This document shows positions 22,491 through 32,853 of a stretch of DNA of 48,844 nucleotides, in pieces (within the stretch, counting starts at the first letter, position 1; each line of letters starts with the position of its first letter). The DNA comes from Papiliotrema nemorosa (lineage: Eukaryota; Basidiomycota; Tremellomycetes; Tremellales; Rhynchogastremaceae), in contig JASKOT010000059.1 in the NCBI GenBank assembly GCA_032158125.1, positions 1-48,844 of the forward strand. Direction: 5' to 3'. The notes below the pieces were generated by a model. The model did not search any database and was not told the DNA's origin. It saw nothing but the letters and a program-made list of their open reading frames with translations. Made by a program: the position numbers and the translations under genes.

Positions 22491-23973
22491 ATGAGCGAGG
22501 GTGAGCAAATCACGGTCAACGTGCCCGAAAGCTAATATCCAGGGCAGGGCACGCTGTCATGGCTGCTTGCTTTGGCTTTTGTCGTCCTCTACATCTTCAT
22601 CTGGGCACTGGGATTGTTGGGTCTGCGGACAGCGTAAGCTCGTGATCGATGCCACCTACTCATCATAGTCGCAATCGATACACGGGCAAATCGATTCCTT
22701 CGAGATTAGCATCTCTACCAAAATCATCAGCGCCAGGTGTAACAATCATACGACCCCTCTGCGGTCTGGACAACAACCTGTACAATGCGCTGGAATCGGC
22801 CATGAACCTGGAGTACCCAAAATATGAAATCATTTTCGCCCTGCAGGATGATCAGGATGAAGCCCTTCCCGTGGTACGCATGGTGATGGAAAAGTACCCG
22901 CACGTGGATGCAAGGGTCATTATTGGTGAGTGTCCCGCCCGAAAGCGCTGACATTAGATGATCGACGGGTCGGGGTGAATCCAAAGATCAATAATCTCAT
23001 GGCACCTGTGGAACAAGCCAAGTATGACCTTTTATGGGTACTCGATTCGACCATCTACATCGTCCCGGGTACCCTCGGTCGCACTCTTGACGCCTTTCTT
23101 GGGACTTCCTTCTCCTCATCTAGCTTCAATGTTGACCTAGAGTCGACTCCCCTGATATCAGACGAGATGCGGGGCGCTCCTCAAAGAGGCGAAGTGGGTT
23201 TGGTCCACCATGTGCCATTTGCGGTCGTCTATCAACGCACTTGGGGCAGTCTGATAGAGCAAGCCTTTCTCAACACCACACACGCGAAAATGTATCTCGC
23301 CATTGTAAGTCTCCTTGTCGCTAAATCGCTTACGCAGAACGCGACTGCTCTCGACTCGTGCGTGATGGGCAAATCCAACATGTACTCTCGATCCAATATC
23401 AACTCCTTGACCACTCCATCACCTAGTCTGCGTCAACAACCAAATCCCCCAACGGGTCTTGCCGGCTTTAGCCCGTTTCTGGCCGAAGATAATATGATAG
23501 GCCTTTCGCTCTGGCACGAGTTGGGGTTGAAACACGCCATGACGGGCGATATCGCTATGGATTTCCTGGGAGCTCTGTCGGTCAAGGACTACATTGATAG
23601 GAGAGTACGTTGGATTCGCGTGAGGAAAAAGATGACTCCGATCATCGCAACAGCCATTGAGCCGTTCACGGAATCGATCATTTGCGGTATTTATGGGTCT
23701 TGGGCAATCGCAAGACTCATCGGGGCTACACGTGTCTCCCTGTTTGTCGTGCACATGGTCGTGTGGTTCATGGTGGATCTCAACGTCAAGCGAGCTCTGG
23801 AAAGCAACATGACAATGCCCAAACCTGGGTTGGAGTTTGTCGTCGCGTGGATGGCGAGGGAAGTTTTGGCCCTGCCGATATTTCTGTTGGGAATACTTCG
23901 CTCAGATGTCATCTGGCGCGGGAAAAAGTATAGAATAATGGCGTCTGGCGAAGCAGAACAGCTCGACAGGTGA
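22491..23973 (+). CDS. GCS1: Ceramide glucosyltransferase (glucosylceramide synthase)
   Basis: Five exons (22491-22500, 22543-22633, 22669-22925, 22958-23304, 23338-23973) give 446 residues. The first exon is only 10 nt and encodes MSE plus one base. A hydrophobic N-terminal anchor (WLLALAFVVLYIFIWALG) precedes a GT21 domain: GVTIIRPLCGLDNNL, LEYPKYEIIFALQDD, then VGVNPKINNL, LLWVLDST, FLAEDNMIG and the RRVRW processive motif, the D1-D2-D3-(Q/R)xxRW set of this family. C-terminal membrane segments follow. The enzyme makes glucosylceramide from UDP-glucose and ceramide in the Golgi/ER; in related pathogenic yeasts this lipid is needed for growth at neutral pH. The intron 23305-23337 is 33 nt and stop-free; splicing restores YLAINATALDSCVMGKSNM. 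Confidence 0.94.
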
Positions 23974-24072
23974 TCTTACAGCGGAGGGATTTCGTTCCGA
24001 GCCGTTGCTCCCCGTATCAGAAAATCTGGTATGGAGCATGCATCTGGGTATATGGAAAGATATCAAGTGTAA

Positions 24073-25052
24073 TCAGGCACGACGGTTACGGCTTCGCTTG
24101 CCCGAACAAGCACCACCGACGGGCTTGAAGTCTGAATGTTACCCAAGTCAGAGCCGCCAACTCACCCAGTAGCTTCGGCACATTGGATGTCCAATCGCAT
24201 ATCGCCGCCTGGCCGTTGCAACATCCACTCTGGCCGAGCTGAGCCTCGGTACAAGGACACTGTCCAGACTGGTCATTCACAACGGGAGCGGGCGACGGCG
24301 CAGTCTGCGCCCCTGCCACTACAGACGCAGCAGGTTGACCGCTGGCAGCACTGGCAGTGTCGACAAAGTCGCTCACGGCGGAGCCAGAGGGATCCATTTC
24401 GTCGAGTACCTCGACAGTAAAGCCTTTGGGCATGTTGACCGCGCCGGCCTGCGGAGATACTCCGCAAACACCGTTACCATACGCGATCATAGCCTGAGCT
24501 ATGGATGAGCGAAGAGTTGATTATCGCAGACATACCTGATATATCGACTCTAGTAGTCGAGCTGGGCAAAGTGTCCTTGACATAGAAGTATTCTTGCCCA
24601 TCGGCCTTCAACACCACGCCGTTGGAGTCGGTGATCCGCACTCTGCTGTCAGCCAAAACATTCTGCTCGACATACTTGTGTCCGCAATATTGTTTAGGAT
24701 CGACCTGATGCGGAAGCGCTACTCGTCAGGGACTCGTGAGTCAGAGCTGCTTATATGATGAGACTTGCCGACCATCCTGTTGTCGGCCGATGCCATGATG
24801 GTTTTCCCGCCACATGACCCTGGATCTTTCAAGACTCCGTCTTGCCATCCTGCAGCCCAGCCATGAGTGATGGCGCATTGGCCTTGCTGCCCGAGTCCCA
24901 CAGTGTTGTCATAGTAGCTGTGAGATCAGCGCCAAAGCTATTGCCACTCACACGGTGAGTTCAATGTTTGTCAATGTGAGCGCTACACCCGCATAGCCTG
25001 TCTGGACAGCAATGCCGAGGACAGTAAGACTAAGAGGTAGAGAGAATAACAT
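24073..25052 (-). CDS. Secreted cysteine-rich protein, possibly double-psi beta-barrel-like
   Basis: Five exons, in transcript order 25052-24952, 24917-24773, 24704-24536, 24498-24166 and 24131-24073, give 268 residues. The N-terminus (MLFSLPLSLTVLGIAVQTG) is a signal peptide. The mature part begins with VYYDNTVGLGQQGQC and has GSCGGKTI, YCGHKYV, RVRITDSNG, YVKDTLP and RVDISAQAM. The spacing of CGGK-type, VKDT and VDIS elements resembles expansin/cerato-platanin-like double-psi barrels, but the match is weak. A Ser/Ala/Pro-rich linker leads to a second Cys cluster (CPCTEAQLGQSGCCNGQAA) and a basic tail. I found no GPI-attachment signal. The intron 24705-24772 uses an atypical GTCGGC donor. 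Function is unknown; cell-wall or extracellular localisation is inferred. Confidence 0.7.
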
Positions 25053-25874
25053 CACGGCCAGCGCGACAGACGATCGAATAGAGATAAAGAGTGAAGAATG
25101 ATGCTGCGTTCAACCACCAGCGACCTTATTTGAATTGCAGGCTGCAAATGCCTCTGACCAATCCGGTGACGACATCCTTACAGTCTTACCCCGTGTATAC
25201 TTCCAAAACTGTGAGACGACAGTCCCGAACATCAACCACAGGTAAAGGATTTCATGTCACGTCGTGCTACGGACCTGCCGGGTGTATCAGGTGTGAGTCG
25301 TTGCACTCGCTTCCCCGTATCAAACGCCATTCCAAGGATGATGGACCAATAAGGGAGATGCTAGATATCTAGTCCTTCATCCCCCCGAAACAAGCCCCTT
25401 AAATGAGCCCCCTTTGCCAGGAGTAGCCAATGACAAAGGACGATAGCCTGATATCTCACTCAACCGACAGAGTGGCAAGAGAGGTCAATCCTGGTCCAGT
25501 GACAGACATTGTCATAGAAGATCGGGTTAACGTGATCTTGAGATGACAGAAGAGCGACCCATTGTTTCTCGCGAACATCTTATGGGCTCAAGGGAGAGAC
25601 TGACAGTCTCTGTCGTAACGAGACCGTGGGCCTGCAAGCTGAATGAAGTGAACGTGTGATGCCGCCACCAACAAGTCGCGTCTCTCTCTCTCTCCCTTCC
25701 GACGTCACTGCCCACCCCTCGGTTCAGACATACCAATCAGTCCCTTGACAGCTTCGTCTACAGCCCTCTGAACATTCCTCTTGACTGTCCGGCTAATCTG
25801 TGACAAAGCATTGTAGCAGCCGAGCTACGGCGATTACTGGCGCTTCCGACGAGATCCGGCAAACCGCAGGCTCC
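25053..25874. promoter_or_regulatory. Long divergent promoter region with CT tract
   Basis: These 822 bases separate the start codons of the secreted protein and the sugar transporter. This is the longest promoter region between two confirmed genes here, fitting conditionally expressed surface genes. It includes a CT-repeat tract at about 25681-25694. Small frames, including one at 25091-25372, show no conserved features. I see no RNA gene. Confidence 0.5.
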
Positions 25875-28415
25875 ATGTCTTCCGGGCCCCCCGCGCAGGC
25901 CAGCCCCTCTGACCGTCAATACACCTCCTTTTCGTCAATCCTGAAAAACGCCTCACCCGATCAGCGGAAACCCTCAAACAGCGGCTGGCATCTACCTAGT
26001 GTCGACGAGAATGCAGCAGCAAATCCACAAAGAAGAAGCCGGTCGAGGGGAAAAAAGGATACCAGGAAGGACAAGGACAAGAAGGCTAGACTGAGCTTAT
26101 GGAGCATGATGGCTTTGACGATATCAATGGGCGGCAGTCAGATTGCGTGGACTGTGTAGGTAATACGCTCCAGCCATCGCTCACCGTAGTGAGCTCGGTT
26201 ACGGGACACCCTACCTGCTATCCCTCGGCTTGTCGGAACAACTGACTTCTCTCGTATGGCTGGCTGGACCCATCTCCGGCCTCATCGCGCAGCCACTCAT
26301 CGGAGCAGTATCAGACTCCTCACATTCAAAATACAGGAGAAGGTACTGGATCGTCGCGTCGACGATTCTACTGGTTCTCAGCGGGCTGGGGCTGGCTTTT
26401 ACAGAGCCCGTTGCGGAAGCCCTGGCAGAGTTGTTTGGCGGAGGCCAAGGCGGGTGGGACCCAAAGAGACAGAAAACGGCAAGCAGACGGTGCCTACGAT
26501 TCACTGATATCCAGATCAAGAACACAGCCATCGGTATCGCCGTGTTTTGTTTCTATTGCCTAGATTTTGCCCTTAACGCGTGGGTCATATAAGATAGCAG
26601 CCTTGGCTGATGCCAGCTTACAAGCGTCATTGCGAAATCTGGTACTGGACATCACTCCTGGAGAGCAGTTGGCTACCGCAAATGCGTGGCATGGCCGATT
26701 CAACCATGTGGGCAATATAGTCGGTTTCACCATGGGTAGGTAAATTGCCCACCCAACACTGAGAGTAGGTTTCCTCAATCTTGCACACGTGCCGGTGATC
26801 CGCCTGGTTGGGGGTGGACAATTCCGTAAAGGTGGGCCTATGCCTGATGATGTGCTTACACAAGTGTGCATTGTGGCATTGTTCCTCCTTGTCGTCACTG
26901 TCTGGATCACATGCTGGACACAGGAGGAAGATGAACGAGAAAATGTCTTCGGCGAGCGTAAATCGTGAGTCGTCTTGAAGAGGGCACAGTTGACGGTAGC
27001 ACCCTTCGCGACGTCGTCTCGACCATCTACCAAGCGGTCCTCCACCTTCCGAAACCCGTGCGGAGGGTGTGCATCGTAAGTGCTCTATACACTGAGCTGA
27101 GAGTAGGTGCAAATAGCAGCTTTCATGGGCTGGTTCCCATATCTCTTCTACTCCACGACCTATGTTGCCGAAGTTATGGCCAACGAGCTGGGGCACGAAC
27201 CCGATGCGGACAAGGCCACTCGTGCTGGGAGTCTGGCCCTACTCATCTACTCGCTGGGTAGGAGCGCGGCATGAGACGAGATTGACAATCAGTGGCGATC
27301 GTTGCCGGGACCCTTCTACCATACCTGAATGCCAGAGACCGACGTCTGCTGCGCCCTGAGACAGAGAAACGAGAAGGCGACGACTCGGACGACGAAGACG
27401 ATGCTGAGCTCGAGCGGATACGAGCCATGGTCAGGGAGTGGAGGGCTGAGGCTGCGCGACATGGTCGACCGCTTAAGCTGCCAACTAGTGAGTATACTGA
27501 CCGCAAGCGACTGACCTCAGTGCCGTTCATGCTGCGTAATATCTGGACTGCAGGATTGGTCCTATTCGGTCTCATAATGGGTTCGACATTCTTTATCCGT
27601 ACTGTATGGCAGGCAACGGTGGCCATTGCTCTCGTCGGCATATGTTGGGCCATCGCATGTTGGGTGTGAGTGTCATCCTTCCCTTGGCGAGCATCCGATA
27701 CTGATGATAGACCATTTGCGTAAGTTTGTCATTGAAGTCTAAGAGGTACTGACACCGCCTTCCAGGATCATCATGGAGGTGAGTGGTAATCGGATCTCAC
27801 GTCTGACCACAGTTTCTCAAGGAGATGGACGACACCAAGAAGGGCAACGACAAGGCGAATGCACCTCTCTCTTACCACACTTCTGCACCTCGGCCTCAGC
27901 ACGCTCGGGCGGCATCGACACCTGCCGGACCGTGGCGATCACAGCCCAGCAGCCCGCATGCTACAGAACGAACTCCTCTGGCTCGAAGCTGGTCAAGCGC
28001 AGATCTTGAGACAGCCGGTGACAGTATGGAATATACGGGAGGGCCCGTAGCCGGAGGGACCATTATGGGCATACACAATCTCGCCATTGTCTTCCCGCAA
28101 TTCATAGCAAGTTTTTTTGGGCGGTTATACATCTGACTTCTAGATCGCTGTCGTGGCTTCGATCATCTTCAAGATGGCCGATGGCGATGCGCCGGCCACA
28201 CCTGGCTTCGATGAGCCGGTATCAAAAGCAGGGAAATCAGGCGTCGCGTGGGTCTTGCGCTTTGGCGGACTGATGGCATTGGTATGCCCATCTTGAAATA
28301 AGCAGTCACTGATGAACAGGTTGGAGCGCTCATCTCTCGTAAAGTGCCGCCTACCAAGACTGAAAAAGCAATGAGACGGAGGTTGGCCGAGATGCGAGAG
28401 GAGAGTGAGGAGTAG
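25875..28415 (+). CDS. GPH/SLC45-family (sucrose or alpha-glucoside type) sugar:proton symporter
   Basis: Fourteen exons give 689 residues: 25875-26155, 26190-26579, 26617-26735, 26769-26831, 26865-26964, 27000-27075, 27107-27257, 27293-27487, 27521-27665, 27711-27719, 27766-27778, 27813-28106, 28144-28281 and 28320-28415. After a basic cytosolic N-terminus the family signatures appear: GSQIAWTVELGYGTPYLLSL, LVWLAGPISGLIAQP, SKYRRRYWI, then GWFPYLFYSTTYVAEV and the C-terminal HNLAIVFPQFI. These match plant SUT, S. pombe Sut1 and animal SLC45 proteins, which import sucrose or alpha-glucosides with protons. A charged central loop and a Ser/Thr/Pro-rich loop before the last helices are likely cytosolic. 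Exons of 9 and 13 nt and a GC-AG intron (28107-28143) are notable. The precise sugar cannot be read from the sequence. Confidence 0.88.
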
Positions 28416-28706
28416 TGATAGACCATGATGCTTGAGATGAGGGCCATCTCTACATATTCTCCCGTCACCATCAGTTGCGATCCCAAGCATCCCCTTGCCC
28501 TTTGTATCTCTGTGTGTGTGTCAGATGCAGCGTGCATGGCACCTCGACACGGTACCACCGGTGGCATCAGTCCGAGGGGAATGACGAGTTTACCCTCCAC
28601 TCGTTGATACTTGACCCGTCCCCCCCCTCCCCCCCTTCTCTTTGAACCCTTCTACCCTTGCACTTGCTTCTCTCGATTGTCTCCTGCTCGGATCGCGGTG
28701 TCCATC
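28416..28706 (+). promoter_or_regulatory. Intergenic region and promoter of SEC8
   Basis: These 291 bases lie between two tandem genes. A short TG repeat occurs near 28512 and C-rich tracts at about 28619-28638 precede the SEC8 start. An in-frame TTG at 28611 is not a credible start; the ATG at 28707 is used. Confidence 0.45.
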
Positions 28707-31700
28707 ATGGCACCTTCAACCTCGACATCTCGCTATAAAATCTCTTCACCTCAGCCTTACATTCCAGAGACCGATCCTCAGCTTCGGGCTCAAAACACTC
28801 CTTACCCTCCGACCTCTTCCCATCCACCTCCTCGCCCCGATGTCACGAGTCGCACACCCACTGGCCCGACAACAAGCCCTGCCAGGCCTGCTAGGTCTAG
28901 AATGCGAGACCAGATTCCGGTACCATCGTCCCGTCCCAATCTTGCTCCTATCACGACACACAGGGCACGGCGGCCGTCTTCTGGCAACGGCAATCTCTCA
29001 CCCATTTCGCCGTCTGTGCCCACGCCTAGCGACACTCAACCGACATTCTCCGATCCTTTCGCAGCTGATCGCTCGCACCGATCAGAGCTTCGAGCCCAGA
29101 CGAGTGCGCAACAAACACCGCAGAACGCTGGCAGTGATAAACTACGCAATGTGGTCGGCGCCTTCATGGCTGCCGGACGTAACAAAGATGGACCCACCGA
29201 GAGACCTCCTCGTCGGGTGCGCAACGAAGTTTCAGAGGAGGTATGGAACGTCGTCGAGGGAGGCAAGTTTGCCGAGATTGACAACGTCCTGCAGAAAATC
29301 AAGAGAGACTGGCCATTCGTTCTCGAGTCCGACTTTTCCCCATCAACATTAGCGCTGTCCTTGCTGTCCAAGAGCGCAAACACCCAACTATCATCGTTTC
29401 TCAAGATTCATGACGCCCTTTCCTCGGCACTGCAGGCTTCGGTACAAGCACATTTTCAATCCTTCGCCGCATCTCTACCTACCCATGCCAATTTCGTGGG
29501 GACATTGGGCAGGGCACAGGAGCAAATCAAAGTGTCCAAAGAAATGCTTCGCGAAGCGAGGGAAGGTTTTGGAGGCAAGGGGAAGACAGAGCTGGCTGGA
29601 GTGAGAGCTCGAGAACGTCAGGTTAGAGACATGCTGCACCTGCTTGATACGATGTGAGTGCTCCCGACACGGGAGGATGCTGACCCTGTAGTGACGATCT
29701 TAAGCAAGTCCCAGACCGTTTAGAAGCAATGATCGGAGACAAGCGCTTCCTCCCAGCGGCACTACTCCTTGTCAAAAGCTCAAAGACGATAGCCAAGCCC
29801 GAAATAGCTTCAATCGGTGCCATGTCCGAACTGAAGGCGTACTTTGCCTCCCAGGAGACTGTAAGTACAGGCGATGTAATTACTGATCCTAGATACTTAC
29901 CGATATCATGGTGGAGGAGCTACACAGCCATCTTTACCTCAAGACGTTCAACAGCGAATCTAGGTGGAAGCCGTACACCCCGGGACAATCTTCCCGTACG
30001 TTGTGACAGAGGTCCAAGCTGAGCTCAGTTCCTGTCATCGGCGATGTCGAGCAAGATGCTCAATCTCAGACACCGCGCCTGTCTCGATATCTTGAGGATT
30101 TGATGAACAAGCCGCAGGACGTGGAATCAGTGCAGTCTGAAGACATGCATCCAGAGGCCGATTCTTATCGATACATCGAGGTCTTACTGGAGTCGCTTGG
30201 CACGATGGGACGCCTAGGCTCCGCTCTGGATGTCGTGTCTCAGAGGGTTGCTGGAGAAATCCACGCTCTTGTGGAAGCGACATTAGATGAGGTGGAAGAG
30301 AGGTCAGTCGCGCTTGTGATTCTCCCGCTTACCCCAGATTTGATCAAGAAGAACCCAAGCCTCTACTTCAATCCAAAGCGGCGACGGTCGCGAGCCTTGA
30401 TGTTATGACACCGCCACGCCATTCTTTGATACTGCGTGATTTGGCTTGGACCCTATACTCCAAGTTGGCAGCTGTGCTAGAAGGCCACCGGGTTGTCTAC
30501 GAAGTCTCGCGCTGGATATCAGCGGTGAGTAGATCGCGTCTCTACTCTGACAATCAGCGTCGCGATTTCAAGGACCTTACGAAAACCTCCGAGGCATTCA
30601 ACATTCCCGTTCCCGAAGTCTGGAAACCGCTACAGCATGAGATCCGAACCATCCTTCAGGCTTACCTAGCAGACGATTCTCAAGGCTCAGCTCTTTCCCA
30701 ACATGCCTTCATGCCTGTCAATGAGATATTGCGAGATGGCAGAGTCGCTCGGGACCGGCAGAAAGTGCGTCAAGTTGGCGACTCGTCTGACACCAGGCTA
30801 TGTTCCATTTTGCCGGGACTGATATGCGCGCTGTAACGCTAGAGATCAAAGTCATCGACGAGTCAATACAGACCACCTTGAAAGCATCTGTCCCAGGCCT
30901 AGTCTCCTCTCAGCCCGGCGAGCTGAGTACAATGGACGAGAATCCCTCAGGCAAACATCGCAACCTAATACCCGCCAATCCCTTCAACGTAACAACCCTC
31001 TTTCAACCGACCGTTGCCTTCATTGACCGCGCCTCATTCATCGCGCCTTTGGGCTCCGAGCTGGAACCCAGGGCGTTCGGTATCGTTCTAGAAGACTTCG
31101 TTGTGGGTGTATTCCTCCCTCAACTCGACGAACGAGTCACAGCGTCATTCCAGAATGCCGTGTCTGGCTACGATGCCTATCAGATCGATCGGCGTATCAT
31201 CGACGCGGACAGACCGCCTCTCAAATCGACTGTCAGAGTCATGGCACTCATACACACCCTGTGCACTATGCTGGAGACGACCCCCTTCCATCGGGAGAAT
31301 TATAGCCGTCTCATTGTGGGCGTCATAGTGCAATTCTACCAACAGTGTAGTACACGCTTCAAGGGTGAGCTTGGACCTTTCCACTCGGCTTATGGGCAGA
31401 GTTGGTTTCGCATGGATCGGGCGACGCCAACATAGCAATGCCCGCGATATGGGCTCAACGTGAAGATGTCGTTTCGTGCCTGACTGACCTCCGAGCCGTC
31501 ACTGTGAGTCTTCATATTTGCACAAGCTCATTGCAGCATTCGGATTTGCAGGAGTTGCATCTGGCAGGTCAAAGAGAGATCAAGCTGGAGACAGAGTTGC
31601 TCAAAGGCACCGCTGTTATCGAATCACTCTTGATCAATTCAAGCCGCAAGGTGGAGGCATTGTGCCATTTGTCGCAGAGCCTAGTGAGTCGCGAACTAGA

Positions 31701-32515
31701 CTGGGGCTGATGTAAGCGATGGTTCATCGACGCCTTGCTAGATATCCAGGATGTGGCTGAAGAGGACGGGTCCCATTCCAAGCCGACCAAGGGCCGGCTC
31801 CCCTTGACAGCTGCCATGGGACAGAGATTCGAGGCGATCATTCAGACATACGAGCAGCTCACGGAAATGGTCTTGAATACGCTCCACATGGAGATTAGAT
31901 GTCGAGTGATGTGCAACCTGGCTGCTTCATCAGCTAAGGGTGACTTCCGATTGGAGAGCGAAGCGTTGGAGCCCGATCCCGATATCTTGGATCTGACAGG
32001 ACGATTGACCGAGTTCGACAGTCTTGCCCAGGCATCTACGTCAAATCTGGATCACCAGTAAATTCTGCAGCCCGCGAATCTTCACTGCTGACTCTAGATT
32101 CATTTTCCGGGGCCTATCACAGCTAGTCGACCACATGTTCATCCATACTGCTCGTTCTGTCAAAGTGGTGAATGCGGCGGGTGTAAACAAGATCAAGCGT
32201 AACATCCTATCACTGCAGCAGTCGCTACGATCAGTACAAGGAGCCGAGGAGGGTATCCTGGAGCGATCGATACAGTACTGGGATCTGTACAGTCATGGTC
32301 CCAAGGTGAGTGAGTGTTGTAGAACCCATCTCTGATCGCAGGAAATGCTCGAGTCTCTTCGGACGTCTCGCCCTTTGTTCGCCTTCGACGATTACAATAC
32401 CATGCTGAATCTACAATGCAAGACGGATCAGGGGGAGGCGCCGTCGGCAGAGCTCAATACGTATTTGATCGACCTGCACGCGCTGTCCATGTCGATCGAG
32501 GGTTGGGAGTTTTGA
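28707..32515 (+). CDS. SEC8: Sec8, exocyst complex subunit
   Basis: Twelve exons give 1142 residues: 28707-29653, 29692-29860, 29893-29995, 30029-30302, 30338-30524, 30558-30764, 30797-31364, 31400-31503, 31537-31683, 31717-32057, 32098-32305 and 32342-32515. A Ser/Pro-rich N-terminal extension of about 150 residues precedes the Sec8 domain: WNVVEGGKFAEIDNVLQKI, then RQVRDMLHLLDTIDDLKQV, FLPAALLLVKSS and LTDIMVEELHSHLYLKTF. The C-terminus contains HMFIHTARSVKVVNAAGVNK and ends SMSIEGWEF. Sec8 is the EXOC4 subunit of the octameric tethering complex that delivers secretory vesicles to the bud tip and septum. Three of its introns are exactly 33 nt (30525-30557, 31504-31536, 31684-31716) and one is 32 nt. 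The extension is likely disordered and specific to this lineage. Confidence 0.92.
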
Positions 32516-32853
32516 GATTTTTGAGCGGTTTAGCGGGAAGGAGCGAGAAGAGGACGGCGAGAGCTAAAGAGTGCACCTGGCCAAGCTGCTGTCTGTCAAT
32601 ACTTCACGCTATTGTACGAAAAGCGGGCACATTTCGGCCCGGGGAGAGGCTGTCGCTCATGCATGGCATCGGTGCATATGGCAAAGGACGAAGATGGTCT
32701 CTGTCAGAAGACGAAAAAGCAATAAAAAATACAGAAGGGGGGGGGGGGGGGGACATTGGTGATTATCAATGGTCTGTCCAGTTCATTCATTACTCGACAT
32801 TCATACCGTCTCTTGAACCACCACCGTCTCACCCGTCTCATCGGCACTTCTCG
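32516..32853. promoter_or_regulatory. Intergenic region with G16 run upstream of the AAA ATPase gene
   Basis: These 338 bases separate SEC8 from the next gene on the same strand. A run of 16 G occurs at 32737-32752. The frame upstream of the AAA gene stays open through here but contains no conserved sequence, so I start that gene at 32854. The G run may have sequencing length error. Confidence 0.5.

Noticed and set aside
25091..25372. 93-codon plus-strand frame in the divergent promoter region
   Set aside because: It has no recognisable motif, no conserved composition and sits in the promoter between two well-defined genes.
32416..32853. Upstream extension of the AAA ATPase frame to 32416
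   Set aside because: The extension overlaps the SEC8 3' end, includes translated G-run glycine and lacks conserved residues. The ATG at 32854 starts a good presequence.
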